Positions 36,361-46,477 of a stretch of 64,000 nt of DNA are shown here, in pieces. Position 1 is the first letter of the stretch. Each line of letters starts with the position of its first letter. The translations under genes were made by a program, and so were the position numbers. The notes beneath the pieces are model-generated. The model searched no databases and was not told where the DNA came from. It saw only the letters and a program-made list of their open reading frames with translations. Source of the DNA: Hyphomicrobiales bacterium (GTDB lineage: Bacteria; Pseudomonadota; Alphaproteobacteria; Rhizobiales; Rhizobiaceae); contig UCEZ01000010.1 in assembly GCA_900471525.1 (NCBI GenBank), forward strand, positions 1 to 64,000. Direction: 5' to 3'.

Positions 36361-37512
36361 ATGTCGGCTGGCAGCGCAGGACGGAACGGGATTGCGCTGA
36401 CGGAACGACAAAGGATTGCCTGGCTGAGGCTGATCCGCAGCGACAATGTCGGTCCCGTTACCTTCCGCGATCTCATCAATCATTTCGGCTCGGCCGAAAC
36501 GGCGCTGGAAATGTTGCCCGAACTGTCACGCCGCGGTGGCTCCACCCGCGCGATCCGTGTCGCTTCCATTGCGGAGGCGGAAAAGGAGTTGGCCAGCGCC
36601 CATCGGTTCGGCGCCCGGTTCCTCGGCATCGGTGAGCCCGATTACCCGCCGGCCCTACGCCAGATCGACGGCGCGCCGCCGCTCCTCGCCGTCAAGGGCA
36701 ACCCTGCCACCGGCACCGTCCCTTCACTCGGCATCGTCGGTTCGCGCAATGCCTCGATCAGCGGTACCAAGTTCGCCGCGATGATCGCGCGCGACGTCGG
36801 CCGCGCCGGCTACTCCATTATATCGGGGCTTGCGCGCGGCATCGATACGGCCGCGCACCGGGCCAGCCTGGACACGGGAACGATCGCGGCGCTTGCCGGC
36901 GGTCTCGACCAACCCTACCCGCCGGAAAATATCGGCCTCTTGGAAGAAATCACCGAGGGCAATGGCCTGGCGATCAGCGAAATGCCGTTTGGATGGGAGC
37001 CCCGCGCCCGTGATTTCCCGCGCCGCAACCGCTTGATTGCCGGCGTAAGCCTCGGGCTGGCAGTCGTCGAGGCTGCCTCCCGGTCGGGCTCGCTGATCAC
37101 CGCACGTTATGCCGCCGATTTCGGCCGGCTGGTCTTTGCCGTCCCCGGCTCGCCGCTTGATCCGCGCTGTCATGGGACCAACGGGCTCCTGAAGGACGGC
37201 GCGATCGTGACCACGGAAGCGCAGGATATCCTGCAGGCGCTGGCGCCGCTCAGCCGTATCGATCTTTTCACGCCGCCGCAGGCGGAGGAACCGGGTGAAC
37301 ATGATGCCGGGCCGATGGCCGCACCGCCGAATGAGAACGATCGCGTGCGGATCACCGACGCGCTGGGGGCCACGCCAGTCGAGATCGACGACATCATTCG
37401 GCACACAGGGCTTTCCGCGTCGGCCGTCTATCTTGTCCTTTTAGAACTGGACCTTGCCGGACGGCTTCACCGGCATCCCGGCGGGCTTGTTTCCCTCAGC
37501 ATTGGAGAATGA
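36361..37512 (+). CDS. dprA: DNA processing protein DprA (Smf)
   Basis: The protein has 383 residues from the ATG at 36361; the frame is open far upstream inside plsY. It has a helical N-terminus, a Rossmann-like core with [28 protein letters not shown] and [20 protein letters not shown], and a C-terminal winged helix (residues 320-380). DprA loads RecA on single-stranded DNA during transformation. It is common in rhizobia, which are not known for natural competence. Its 3' end overlaps a convergent gene by 72 bp. Confidence 0.95.
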   Translation: MSAGSAGRNGIALTERQRIAWLRLIRSDNVGPVTFRDLINHFGSAETALEMLPELSRRGGSTRAIRVASIAEAEKELASAHRFGARFLGIGEPDYPPALRQIDGAPPLLAVKGNPATGTVPSLGIVGSRNASISGTKFAAMIARDVGRAGYSIISGLARGIDTAAHRASLDTGTIAALAGGLDQPYPPENIGLLEEITEGNGLAISEMPFGWEPRARDFPRRNRLIAGVSLGLAVVEAASRSGSLITARYAADFGRLVFAVPGSPLDPRCHGTNGLLKDGAIVTTEAQDILQALAPLSRIDLFTPPQAEEPGEHDAGPMAAPPNENDRVRITDALGATPVEIDDIIRHTGLSASAVYLVLLELDLAGRLHRHPGGLVSLSIGE

Positions 37513-37698
37513 CAGCTGCCGTTTGCCGGACAGGATGTCGCCTGCCTCCGCAAAGGCCATCTCGATCAGATAGCAGAGCATGTCCGCCCCTTCATTGGTG
37601 GCAACGCCGCGCAGCTCGCCCAGCATCTGGCGGATGTAAGCGATCTTTTCACGTGCCTGAGCGTCTTTCTTGCTGGCCCCGGTTGAATTCGGAATCAT
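37441..37698 (-). CDS. Conserved small protein of unknown function
   Basis: The protein has 85 residues from the ATG at 37698. It is mostly helical ([20 protein letters not shown] and [18 protein letters not shown]) with a polar C-terminus. I do not recognise a named domain. The overlap with the end of dprA and the coherent helical pattern suggest a real gene; the frame is open upstream but that part looks like noise. Confidence 0.65.
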   Translation of the reverse strand: MIPNSTGASKKDAQAREKIAYIRQMLGELRGVATNEGADMLCYLIEMAFAEAGDILSGKRQLSFSNAEGNKPAGMPVKPSGKVQF

Positions 37699-38055
37699 CG
37701 GTTTTCCCTGTGGTGCATTCAAATCCGCCCGTAGACAGGGCACATATATTCGAGCGGAACCCACTACTACGCCGTTCGGTTGTGTTTGCCGCAACCGCGA
37801 AACCGTGGCCGAAAGCAGCGCTTTCGACCAACTTTTTGCAAGAACAGACCACACTCAAAGAACGATAACGCATTTATCTTTAATTGCAATACGCACGTAA
37901 TCTCTTATAGGTTGCATCGCGTTGTATGGGCTTATTTTTGGCCCGGCACTTGACCGCAGACGAATCCCTGTCCATGTCGGGGCATCGATATTTCCCAATG
38001 TGCCGCCTCTTTCCGGCCTGGCACAGCTTTGAACGGTTGCTTTGAGAATATGACC
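37699..38055. other. Divergent gap upstream of topA
   Basis: No gene seen. It should hold the promoters of the leftward small gene and of topA. A stretch near 37870-37912 is AT-rich (ATTTATCTTTAATTGCAATA), a possible promoter region for topA; I could not fix hexamers. Confidence 0.4.
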
Positions 38056-40731
38056 ATGAATGTCGTCGTCGTGGAATCGCCTGCAAAGGCGAAGACCATC
38101 AACAAGTATCTGGGTCCCGGCTACAAGGTGCTCGCCTCCTTCGGTCACGTCCGCGACTTGCCGGCCAAGGACGGTTCGGTGCTCCCGGATGACGACTTCG
38201 CCATGTTGTGGGAGGTGGACACCGCTTCTGCCAAGCGCATGAAGGACATCGGCGACGCGTTGAAATCGTCCGACGGCCTCATTCTCGCAACCGACCCGGA
38301 TCGCGAGGGAGAGGCGATTTCGTGGCATGTGCTCGATCTCCTAAAGAAGAAGAAGCTGATCGGCGACAAACCGGTCAGCCGTGTGGTCTTCAACGCCATC
38401 ACCAAGAAGGCCGTGCTCGACGCAATGGCCAATCCGCGCGACATCGACGTGCCGCTAGTGGATGCCTATCTGGCGCGCCGGGCGCTCGACTATCTCGTCG
38501 GCTTCAACCTGTCGCCGGTGCTGTGGCGCAAGCTGCCCGGCGCCCGCTCGGCTGGCCGTGTGCAATCGGTGACCCTGCGTCTCGTCTGCGACCGGGAAGC
38601 GGAAATCGAGCGCTTCATCTCTGAAGAATACTGGAACCTTTCCGCGCTCCTGAAGACGCCGCGCGGCGATGAATTCGAGGCGCGGCTGGTGTCTGCCGAT
38701 GGAAAGCGGCTGCAGCCTCGTTCCGTGACCAATGGCGAGGACGCCGGCAAGCTGAAGGCCCTGCTCGACGGGGCCGCCTACACGGTCGAAAGCATTGAAG
38801 CGAAGCCGGTCAAGCGCAATCCGTCGCCGCCCTTCACCACCTCGACCCTGCAGCAGGCGGCCTCGTCGAAGCTCGGCTTCTCCGCCTCGCGCACCATGCA
38901 AGTGGCGCAGAAGCTCTATGAAGGCGTCGATCTCGGCGGCGAGACCGTCGGTCTGATCACCTATATGCGTACCGATGGCGTCCAGATGGCGGCAGAAGCG
39001 ATCGATGCGGCCCGCAGCGCGATCGGCAGCCAGTTCGGCAGCCGTTACGTGCCGGAAAAAGCCCGCCTTTATTCGACTAAGGCAAAAAATGCCCAGGAAG
39101 CGCACGAGGCCGTGCGTCCGACCGATTTCAACCGCACGCCCGACCAGGTGAAGCGCTTCCTCGATGCCGACCAGCTGCGTCTCTATGACCTGATCTGGAA
39201 GCGCGGCATCGCCAGCCAGATGGCATCGGCCGAGATCGAGCGCACCACGGCCGAAATTCTCGCCGATAACAACGGCCAGAAGGCCGGCCTTCGAGCCGTC
39301 GGCTCCGTCATTCGCTTCGACGGCTTTATCGCGGCCTATACCGATGCCAAGGAAGACGGTGAGCAGAGCGACGACGGCGACGAGGATGGCCGCCTCCCCG
39401 AGATCAACGCGCGCGAAAACCTCGCCAAGCAGAAGATCAACTCGACCCAGCATTTCACCGAGCCGCCGCCGCGCTATTCGGAAGCATCACTGATCAAGAA
39501 GATGGAAGAACTCGGTATCGGCCGGCCGTCCACTTATGCGGCGACCGTCACGACTCTGCTTGATCGGGAATATGTTACCAACGACAAGCGCAAGCTGATC
39601 CCCGAGGCCAAGGGCCGGCTGGTCACGGCGTTCCTCGAAAGCTTCTTTGCGCGTTATGTCGAATATGATTTCACGGCATCACTGGAAGAGAAACTCGACC
39701 AGATTTCCGCCGGCGAACTGAACTGGAAGGACGTGCTTCGCGACTTCTGGAAGGATTTCTTCGCCCAGATCGAGGACACCAAGGAACTTCGCGTTACCAA
39801 CGTGCTCGACGCGCTGAACGAGGAACTGGCGCCGCTGGTCTTCCCGAAACGCGAGGACGGCAGCGATCCGCGCATCTGCCAGGTCTGCGGTACCGGCAAG
39901 CTGTCTCTGAAGCTTGGCAAATACGGTGCCTTCGTCGGCTGCTCGAACTATCCGGAATGCAATTTCACCCGTCAGCTGTCCTCCGACAGCAATGGCGGTG
40001 ATGAAGCGTCTGTTTCCAACGAGCCATTGGCACTCGGCAAGGATCCGCATACCGGCGAGGAAATCACCCTGCGCTCCGGCCGGTTCGGCCCTTATGTCCA
40101 GCGCGGCGACGGCAAGGACGCCAAGCGTTCGAGCCTGCCAAAGGGCTGGACACCGGCGACCGTCGATCACGAGAAGGCGCTGGCGCTTTTGTCCCTGCCG
40201 CGCGATATCGGCGCGCATCCCGAAAGCGGCAAGATGATCTCCTCCGGCCTTGGCCGCTACGGTCCGTTCATCCTGCACGACGGAAAATATGCTAATGTCG
40301 AAAGCATCGAGGACGTCTTTTCGATCGGGCTCAACCGCGCCGTTTCTGTTCTCGCCGACAAGCTGGCGAAGGGACCCGGCGGACGCGGCGCGTCAGCCGC
40401 CCCGTTGAAGGAAGTCGGCGATCATCCGGACGGCGGCCCGATTACGGTCAAGGACGGCAAGTATGGTCCTTACGTCAACTGGGGCAAGGTCAATGCGACG
40501 CTTCCCAAGGGCAAGGACCCGGCGTCTGTAACGCTGGAGGACTCGCTTCTGCTGATTGCCGAACGTATCGCCAAGGGCGGCATCAAGCCGGCCAAGGGCA
40601 AAGCAACAGCAAAGCCGAAGACTGCAAAAGCCGAAGGCACCACGGCAGCCAAATCGACCAAGCCGAAAGCTGCAGCCAAACCGAAGGCGGCCGCCAAGCC
40701 AAAGACAGCCGCAAAAGCCAAGAAGGCCTGA
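38056..40731 (+). CDS. topA: DNA topoisomerase I
   Basis: The protein has 891 residues from the ATG at 38056 (MNVVVVESPAKAKTINKYLG); another ATG is 6 bases earlier. It relaxes negative supercoils. The Toprim domain has ATDPDREGEAISWH and the catalytic Tyr lies in GLITYMRTDGVQM. One C-terminal zinc finger is present (CQVCGTGKLSL ... CSNYPEC), followed by several copies of a GRFGPYVQRG-type repeat and a Lys/Ala/Pro-rich tail of about 50 residues that should bind DNA. rnr starts 2 bp after its stop. Confidence 0.97.
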   Translation: MNVVVVESPAKAKTINKYLGPGYKVLASFGHVRDLPAKDGSVLPDDDFAMLWEVDTASAKRMKDIGDALKSSDGLILATDPDREGEAISWHVLDLLKKKKLIGDKPVSRVVFNAITKKAVLDAMANPRDIDVPLVDAYLARRALDYLVGFNLSPVLWRKLPGARSAGRVQSVTLRLVCDREAEIERFISEEYWNLSALLKTPRGDEFEARLVSADGKRLQPRSVTNGEDAGKLKALLDGAAYTVESIEAKPVKRNPSPPFTTSTLQQAASSKLGFSASRTMQVAQKLYEGVDLGGETVGLITYMRTDGVQMAAEAIDAARSAIGSQFGSRYVPEKARLYSTKAKNAQEAHEAVRPTDFNRTPDQVKRFLDADQLRLYDLIWKRGIASQMASAEIERTTAEILADNNGQKAGLRAVGSVIRFDGFIAAYTDAKEDGEQSDDGDEDGRLPEINARENLAKQKINSTQHFTEPPPRYSEASLIKKMEELGIGRPSTYAATVTTLLDREYVTNDKRKLIPEAKGRLVTAFLESFFARYVEYDFTASLEEKLDQISAGELNWKDVLRDFWKDFFAQIEDTKELRVTNVLDALNEELAPLVFPKREDGSDPRICQVCGTGKLSLKLGKYGAFVGCSNYPECNFTRQLSSDSNGGDEASVSNEPLALGKDPHTGEEITLRSGRFGPYVQRGDGKDAKRSSLPKGWTPATVDHEKALALLSLPRDIGAHPESGKMISSGLGRYGPFILHDGKYANVESIEDVFSIGLNRAVSVLADKLAKGPGGRGASAAPLKEVGDHPDGGPITVKDGKYGPYVNWGKVNATLPKGKDPASVTLEDSLLLIAERIAKGGIKPAKGKATAKPKTAKAEGTTAAKSTKPKAAAKPKAAAKPKTAAKAKKA

Positions 40732-40733
40732 AC

Positions 40734-43109
40734 GTGACCAGAATACCGCGCGATCCGACCGAACGGCCCGGCAAACCCGCAGTCCGGATCGGACGCGCGG
40801 GAAAGAGGGCAATTTCCCCGGTGGATGATGTTGTGATCATCCATGGTGCGGTGCCGCCGCGCGATGTGCTGTTGCGCTTTATTTCGGAAAATCCCGAAAA
40901 GGCCTCGAAACGCGAAATCTACAAGGCTTTCGGCCTGAAGGGGGATGCGCGCATCGAGCTGAAGGCTTTGTTGCGCGAGATGGAACAGGACGGGCTTCTG
41001 GAGAAGAAGCGCAACGCGCTCGTACGCCCCGGGGCCCTTCCCCCTGTCACGGTCCTCGACATCACTACACGTGACAAGGACGGCGAACTGATAGGCCGCC
41101 CGGCAGAATGGCCGGAAGATGCCGGCGTCGCGCCCGCCGTTGCGATCCGCCAGTCGAGCGTCGGCCAATCCAAGGGCAAGATGCCCGTCGGTGGCATCGG
41201 CGACCGGGTGCTCGCGAAGATCTTCCCTGCCAAGGATCGAGGCGGCCCGGCCTATACGGCGCGCATCATCAAGGTGCTCGACCGCAAGCGAAACAACAAC
41301 GCCGCGCTCGGCGTCTTCCGCGCCATGCCGGATGGCGGCGGCCGGATCATGCCGATCGAAAAGCGCGGCGAGGAAATGCAGGTCGATGCCGAGCATCAGG
41401 GGCCGGCCAAGGATGGGGATCTCGTCGAAGTCGAAATCGTCCGCTCCGGCCGGTTCGGCTTGCCGCGTGCGGCGGTCAAATCCGTCATCGGCTCGGTAGC
41501 CACGGAAAAGGCGATCTCGATGATCGCCATCCACGCCCACGGTATCCCCTATATTTTCCCCGACAGCGTGATCAAGGAAGCGGACGCCGCAGGACCTGCG
41601 ACCATGTCGCACCGAGAAGACTGGCGCTCGCTGCCGCTTATCACCATCGATCCGGCCGATGCCAAGGACCATGACGACGCTGTTCATGCCGAGCCCGATT
41701 CCTCGCCCGACAACGAGGGCGGCGTGATCGTAACGGTCGCCATCGCCGATGTGTCCTGGTATGTGCGACCGAAGTCGGCGCTCGATCAGGAAGCGGCCAA
41801 GCGCGGCAATTCCGTCTATTTCCCCGACCGCGTCGTGCCGATGCTGCCGGAGCGGATTTCCAACGAACTCTGCTCGCTGAAACAGGGCGTTGACCGGCCG
41901 GCGCTTGCCGTGCGCATGCGGTTTTCGAAGGAAGGCCGCAAGGCCGGCCACACGTTCCATCGTATCATGATGAAGAGCGCCGCCAAGCTCTCCTACAATC
42001 AGGCGCAGGCCGCGATCGATGGCAACCCGGACGATCAGACCGGCCCGCTGCTGGAGCCGATCCTGAAGCCTCTCTGGGACGCCTATGCGACGCTCACGCG
42101 CGGCCGCGAACGGCGCCAGCCGCTCGAACTCAACATGCCCGAGCGCAAGATCATCCTGAAGCCCGACGGCACCGTCGATCGGGTGTTCGTGCCGGACAGG
42201 CTCGACGCCCACAAGCTGATCGAAGAGATGATGATCCAGGCGAACGTGGCAGCCGCCGAGACGCTGGAGATCAAGCGCCAGCCGCTCGTTTACCGCGTCC
42301 ACGATGCCCCGTCGCTTGCCAAGCAGGAGACCCTGCGCGAGTTTCTTGCCACGCTCGACCTTTCCCTGGTGAAGGGCGGCAACCTGCGTTCCAACCATTT
42401 CAACGGCATCCTGTCGAAGGCTGTGGACAAACCTTACGAGACCATGGTCAACGAGATGGTGCTGCGATCGCAGAGCCAGGCGATCTACAGCCCGGAGAAC
42501 ATCGGCCATTTCGGCCTCAACCTGATGAAATACGCGCATTTCACCTCGCCGATCCGCCGCTATGCCGACCTCATCGTGCATCGCGCGCTGGTTGGCACGC
42601 TTGGGCTCGGCGAAGGGGGCATAACGCCGGCCGAGGAAGCAGCACTCAACGATATCGCGGCGGAGATTTCCACCTTCGAGCGTCGGGCAATGGCCGCCGA
42701 GCGCGACACGGTCGACCGCCTGATCGCCCATCATCTCAGCGGCCGCGTCAACGAGGAATTCGATGGACGCATATCAGGTGTGACCAAGGCGGGACTATTT
42801 GTCACCCTTCCGGCCTATGGCGCGGACGGTTTCGTGCCTATATCTACGCTCGGACGCGACTATTTCATCTATGACGAGGCCCATCAGGCCCTGTCCGGCG
42901 AAAAAACCGGACTTGGCTATCGTCTGGGAGATCAGATCCGCGTCAAACTGGTGGAAGCCGTGCCGCTCGCCGGCGCGCTCCGCTTCGAAATGCTCAGCGA
43001 AGGACGCAAGATGCCGACGGCAACCCGCTCCTTCCACAAATCCGGCCGCCGGGATCGCAGCGGCGCTCGCAAGATGCCGGGGACGCGACCACCGCGCGGC
43101 AAGCGATAG
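40734..43109 (+). CDS. rnr: Ribonuclease R
   Basis: The protein has 791 residues from a GTG, 2 bp after topA. It degrades structured RNA from the 3' end. The RNB domain carries the metal-binding Asp cluster ITIDPADAKDHDDAVHAE, and the late part reads YAHFTSPIRRYADLIVHRAL. An S1 domain is near residues 675-755 (GRISGVTKAGLFVTLPAYG). The C-terminal tail is basic (RRDRSGARKMPGTRPPRGKR). The N-terminal winged-helix region precedes the cold-shock domains as usual. Confidence 0.96.
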   Translation: MTRIPRDPTERPGKPAVRIGRAGKRAISPVDDVVIIHGAVPPRDVLLRFISENPEKASKREIYKAFGLKGDARIELKALLREMEQDGLLEKKRNALVRPGALPPVTVLDITTRDKDGELIGRPAEWPEDAGVAPAVAIRQSSVGQSKGKMPVGGIGDRVLAKIFPAKDRGGPAYTARIIKVLDRKRNNNAALGVFRAMPDGGGRIMPIEKRGEEMQVDAEHQGPAKDGDLVEVEIVRSGRFGLPRAAVKSVIGSVATEKAISMIAIHAHGIPYIFPDSVIKEADAAGPATMSHREDWRSLPLITIDPADAKDHDDAVHAEPDSSPDNEGGVIVTVAIADVSWYVRPKSALDQEAAKRGNSVYFPDRVVPMLPERISNELCSLKQGVDRPALAVRMRFSKEGRKAGHTFHRIMMKSAAKLSYNQAQAAIDGNPDDQTGPLLEPILKPLWDAYATLTRGRERRQPLELNMPERKIILKPDGTVDRVFVPDRLDAHKLIEEMMIQANVAAAETLEIKRQPLVYRVHDAPSLAKQETLREFLATLDLSLVKGGNLRSNHFNGILSKAVDKPYETMVNEMVLRSQSQAIYSPENIGHFGLNLMKYAHFTSPIRRYADLIVHRALVGTLGLGEGGITPAEEAALNDIAAEISTFERRAMAAERDTVDRLIAHHLSGRVNEEFDGRISGVTKAGLFVTLPAYGADGFVPISTLGRDYFIYDEAHQALSGEKTGLGYRLGDQIRVKLVEAVPLAGALRFEMLSEGRKMPTATRSFHKSGRRDRSGARKMPGTRPPRGKR

Positions 43110-43148
43110 AGGACGTGAAGGCAAGCCTCGCGTCCGCAGATTGAGGAT

Positions 43149-43619
43149 ATGGACATGCAGGCAACTGGCAGCACTCCGGACACCGTCCGTTTCGAGCAGA
43201 CAGGCGAGACCGACCGTCCCGTCGGACGGTCGATCAAGCGTGGTCTTCTGAACACCTGCCCGGCCTGCGGCAGCGGCAAACTCTTCGGCCGCTTCTTGAA
43301 AACCGTGCATGCCTGCTCCGCCTGCGGCGAACAACTCGACCAGCACCGCGCCGACGACTTTCCGCCCTACATCGTCGTGACGATCATGGGCCATCTGGTT
43401 CTGGGCGGTTTCATGATGACCGAGATGATCCTGCCGCTCTCCAACTGGGGCCACCTCGCCATCTGGGTGCCGATCACCATCCTCGGCTCGCTCGGGCTTA
43501 TGCAGCCCGTCAAGGGCGGCGTCATCGGCCTGCAATGGGCCCTGAAGATGCACGGCTTCGCCGGTCACGACGATGCGCCCGAAGACGTCCTTCCCGCGGC
43601 GACGGACCGCACTGCGTGA
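43149..43619 (+). CDS. DUF983 membrane protein with zinc ribbon
   Basis: The protein has 156 residues. A zinc ribbon of two Cys pairs (NTCPACGSGKLF and HACSACGEQL) precedes two transmembrane helices (about residues 78-98 and 103-122). This is the DUF983 pattern, widespread in alphaproteobacteria and often close to cytochrome oxidase or, as here, rnr genes. Function is unknown. The Nudix gene starts inside its stop codon (GTGA), so it is coupled to the topA-rnr transcript. Confidence 0.9.
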   Translation: MDMQATGSTPDTVRFEQTGETDRPVGRSIKRGLLNTCPACGSGKLFGRFLKTVHACSACGEQLDQHRADDFPPYIVVTIMGHLVLGGFMMTEMILPLSNWGHLAIWVPITILGSLGLMQPVKGGVIGLQWALKMHGFAGHDDAPEDVLPAATDRTA

Positions 43620-44317
43620 CGGGCACCGCCGGCGGGCCGGTCAAAGGCCCGCTCTCCGTCACGCCAAGACCGCGGCCGCGCGATGCCGCCTCGATCATGC
43701 TGCTCGATCGTTCGCAGGCTCATGTGCGCGTGCTCGTTGGCAAGCGCAACAAGGCGCATGTCTTCATGCCGGATCTGCATGTTTTTCCCGGCGGACGCCG
43801 GGATAGCTCCGACAGTAGACTTGTCTGGGACGGAGACATTCATCCGGCAGTGCTGGAACGACTGAAAAACTGTCACGGGCAACGCGCTTCCGAAACGCGG
43901 CTGCGTGCAATTGCCCTGGCTGCCCTTCGCGAGCTTCATGAGGAGGCCGGCATTGCCATCGGCCGCAAAGACGTCGGAAACACAACGTTACCTTTCCTTC
44001 CCGATCTGACAAACTTGCGCTATATGGCACGGGCGATTACCCCTCCGGGACATCCGCGCCGGTTCGACACCCATTTCTTCGCTCTTTTCACGGACGAGGC
44101 GGGTGTAGAGCCGACCGATATCCGCGACAGCCGGGAGCTCGAAGATTTGAGATGGATTGACGTAGACGATGTTTCGGACGTGCGAATGCCCGACATCACG
44201 GAGATCATCCTTGGCGATTTGAGGGCGAGCCTTAAATCGGATGCGTCTCTACCTTTTGGAAGGCCGGTGCCGTTCTACTACACGCGTCATGGACGATTCG
44301 TCCGCGACCTCCTTTAA
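43616..44317 (+). CDS. Nudix hydrolase with an insertion in the Nudix box region
   Basis: The protein has 233 residues from a GTG at 43616 that overlaps the DUF983 stop. The core of the Nudix box is ALRELHEEAGIAIG, with the metal-binding REnnEE. The Gly-rich part that normally lies just ahead (VFPGGRRD) is separated from it by about 40 residues, as in NUDT7/NUDT19-type enzymes. Those hydrolyse CoA derivatives or similar diphosphates; the substrate here is not known. Confidence 0.88.
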   Translation: MTGTAGGPVKGPLSVTPRPRPRDAASIMLLDRSQAHVRVLVGKRNKAHVFMPDLHVFPGGRRDSSDSRLVWDGDIHPAVLERLKNCHGQRASETRLRAIALAALRELHEEAGIAIGRKDVGNTTLPFLPDLTNLRYMARAITPPGHPRRFDTHFFALFTDEAGVEPTDIRDSRELEDLRWIDVDDVSDVRMPDITEIILGDLRASLKSDASLPFGRPVPFYYTRHGRFVRDLL

Positions 44318-44330
44318 GGAATTTCATTGC

Positions 44331-45515
44331 ATGTCACAGCCGCCGTCCGGCACGCCAGCGCCGGTTGAGGAGATACACTGGCCATCGCTGATCGCTGCGA
44401 TTGCCGCCATCACGGCGGTGGGGATCGCGATCGGCCTTGGCCTGCCGCTGCTCAGCATCATTATGGAAAAGCGCGGCATTTCCTCGACGCTGATCGGCTT
44501 GAACTCGGCCATGGCGGGCCTCGCCTCGATGGCGGCAGCCGCCGTGACGGCAAAGACCGCCCACAATTACGGCGTCGCCAACACGATGCTGCTTGCAATC
44601 GTCTTTGCGGCAATCAGCGCGCTCGGCTTCTACTATATCGAGAATTTCTGGCTCTGGTTTCCGCTGCGTGTCGTCTTCCACGGCGCCATCACCGTTCTTT
44701 TCGTCCTGTCCGAGTTCTGGATCAACGCAACGGCGCCACCGAGCCGCCGCGGGCTGGTGCTTGGCATCTACGGCACCGTCCTGTCGCTCGGATTCGCCAC
44801 CGGGCCCCTGCTCTTCTCCATCCTCGGCAGCGACGGCATCCTGCCGTTTGCTTTCGGCGCAGGCGTCATCCTCTTGGCGGCTATTCCAATTTTCCTTGCC
44901 CGCAACGAAAGCCCGGATCTCGACGAAAAACCGGAGCTGCACTTCATGCGCTACGTGTTCCTCGTCCCGACCGCCACGGCTGCGGTGTTCATCTTCGGCG
45001 CCGTCGAATCAGGCGGCCTGTCGCTCTTTCCGATCTACGGAACCCGCAGCGGCTTCACCGAATCGCAGGCCGCGCTGCTTTTGACGGTCATGGGCATCGG
45101 GAATGTGATCTTCCAGATTCCCTTGGGCCTGCTGTCCGACCGTATGAAGGACCGGCGCAATCTTCTGGCCATGATGACCGTTGTCGGCCTGATCGGCGCC
45201 CTCTGCCTGCCCCTACTGCAAGGTAACTGGTGGCTGATGGCGATCGTGCTGCTGTTCTGGGGCGGAAGCGTCTCCGGCCTTTATACCGTGGGCCTCAGCC
45301 ATCTTGGCTCGCGCTTGACCGGAGCCGACCTCGCGGCCGCCAATGCCGCCTTCATCTTCTCCTATGCGGTGGGAACGGTGGCCGGACCGCAGGCCATCGG
45401 CGCAGCCATGGATATTTCCGGGAATGACGGTTTCGCCTGGGCGATCGCCGGTTTCTTCGGGCTTTATGTGGTACTTTCCATCGTCAGGATCATTTTCAAC
45501 CCAAAACGGACTTGA
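44331..45515 (+). CDS. MFS transporter, YcaD-like
   Basis: The protein has 394 residues from the ATG at 44331, with AAGGA 11 bases before it. There are 12 hydrophobic segments in two halves. The second-half signature is [19 protein letters not shown]. The first half contains [20 protein letters not shown], typical of YcaD-like transporters of the DHA family. The substrate is unknown. It follows the Nudix gene by 13 bp in the topA-rnr cluster. Confidence 0.88.
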   Translation: MSQPPSGTPAPVEEIHWPSLIAAIAAITAVGIAIGLGLPLLSIIMEKRGISSTLIGLNSAMAGLASMAAAAVTAKTAHNYGVANTMLLAIVFAAISALGFYYIENFWLWFPLRVVFHGAITVLFVLSEFWINATAPPSRRGLVLGIYGTVLSLGFATGPLLFSILGSDGILPFAFGAGVILLAAIPIFLARNESPDLDEKPELHFMRYVFLVPTATAAVFIFGAVESGGLSLFPIYGTRSGFTESQAALLLTVMGIGNVIFQIPLGLLSDRMKDRRNLLAMMTVVGLIGALCLPLLQGNWWLMAIVLLFWGGSVSGLYTVGLSHLGSRLTGADLAAANAAFIFSYAVGTVAGPQAIGAAMDISGNDGFAWAIAGFFGLYVVLSIVRIIFNPKRT

Positions 45516-45609
45516 CTTTTCGGGCGCGATTTGTAGTTTCGCGCCAAGTTTGCCGGGACCCTTCCCTTGGAAGTCCGCGGCTTTGTTTTTTTATAAAGGC
45601 AGGACGACC

Positions 45610-45777
45610 ATGGCGAAAGCTGCAAAAATCAAGATCAAGCTGCTGTCGACGGCCGACACGGGTACTTTCTACGTCACCACCAAGAACAGCCGCACCAAGA
45701 CCGACAAGCTGTCGTTCACGAAGTACGACCCGGTCGTACGCAAGCACGTCGAATTCAAGGAAACCAAGATCAAGTAA
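45610..45777 (+). CDS. rpmG: Ribosomal protein bL33
   Basis: The protein has 55 residues ([20 protein letters not shown] and onward), of the type without zinc-binding Cys pairs. It belongs to the large subunit near the E site. It has its own leader of 94 bp after the MFS gene and is followed by an intrinsic terminator, so it is probably a single-gene unit. Confidence 0.97.
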   Translation: MAKAAKIKIKLLSTADTGTFYVTTKNSRTKTDKLSFTKYDPVVRKHVEFKETKIK

Positions 45778-45800
45778 GGTCTGTTTCCATTCGGAATAGG

Positions 45801-45833
45801 AAGGCGCCGGCTGAAGAGTCTGGCGCCTTTTTT
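45801..45833 (+). terminator. Intrinsic terminator of rpmG
   Basis: AAGGCGCC (45801-45808) pairs with GGCGCCTT (45822-45829) around a 13-base loop, and a run of T follows (45828-45833). Confidence 0.85.
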
Positions 45834-45884
45834 GTGCCGCGCGGAAACCAATCCCCACCTTTAGCCGATTGTTGCCAGGAACGA

Positions 45885-46045
45885 AAAACGCCGCCCCCAT
45901 GACGGAGACGGCGTTTTGATGGGCGTCGGCTGACCGCAACCGCGGCACGAGGAACCGCATTGGTTACAAATCAGCCGACAAACCCCACGACCCAGGAGAT
46001 GCGGCGGACCTGAGCATCATGGGGTAACCGGCGGGAGTTTCTCCC
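45885..46045 (-). ncRNA. Candidate structured RNA, or 3' region of pleD
   Basis: Read leftward, three hairpins follow each other and then a terminator. They are CTCCC/GGGAG (46033-46045), CCCCA/TGGGG with an inner CAGG/CCTG pair (45983-46024), and a perfect 9-bp stem GTCGGCTGA/TCAGCCGAC (45925-45979). The terminator is AAAACGCCG...CGGCGTTTT (45885-45917), with five T on the leftward strand. No protein frame fits. It lies downstream of pleD on the same strand, so it may also be the end of the divK-pleD message. I do not match it to a known RNA family. Confidence 0.45.
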
Positions 46046-46477
46046 TTGCCTATGAGAATTGACTGAAAATGAAAAAAAATCAACGAATTCTTAACCACGG
46101 CGCATGGATGCACCCAGACATGGTTAATTTTACCATTGCCTTATAGACGCCCGACGCTGATTCTAGGTTGAGCCAATCCCCAAATGGCTGTTTCTTAAAA
46201 GTAATATTATAGTTTCATAAAATTAGGGAATGGCAATATGGAAAGTCGACGCAGACTCTGCAATCGAGTTAATAACTTGAATTTGTTATATTATTTAAAA
46301 TGACAACGGTTACCACTGCGGATTTCCTGCCGATTTCTGACAAAATCCACTGCCCGATGCCACTACTATCGCGCGATATCGCTCCGCTAGGCGCCCCTTC
46401 CCGCCGACAGGAACGAGCGACTCACTTTTTCTTGTGGAAAACTGCAAAGAAAGACTGAGATGTTGCGCCGGCGCAAT
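46046..46477. other. AT-rich gap downstream of pleD
   Basis: No gene seen. The stretch is AT-rich with runs such as GAAAAAAAATC and ATTATATTATTTAAAATG. A promoter for the structured RNA candidate would be expected near 46050-46100, but I could not choose hexamers. Confidence 0.45.

Noticed and set aside
40470-42734. A 754-residue leftward open frame across topA and rnr
   Set aside because: It mirrors codon bias of two well-defined genes and has no recognisable domain or ribosome site.
45496-45960. A 154-residue leftward frame across rpmG
   Set aside because: It covers the rpmG gene and its terminator; composition is not protein-like.
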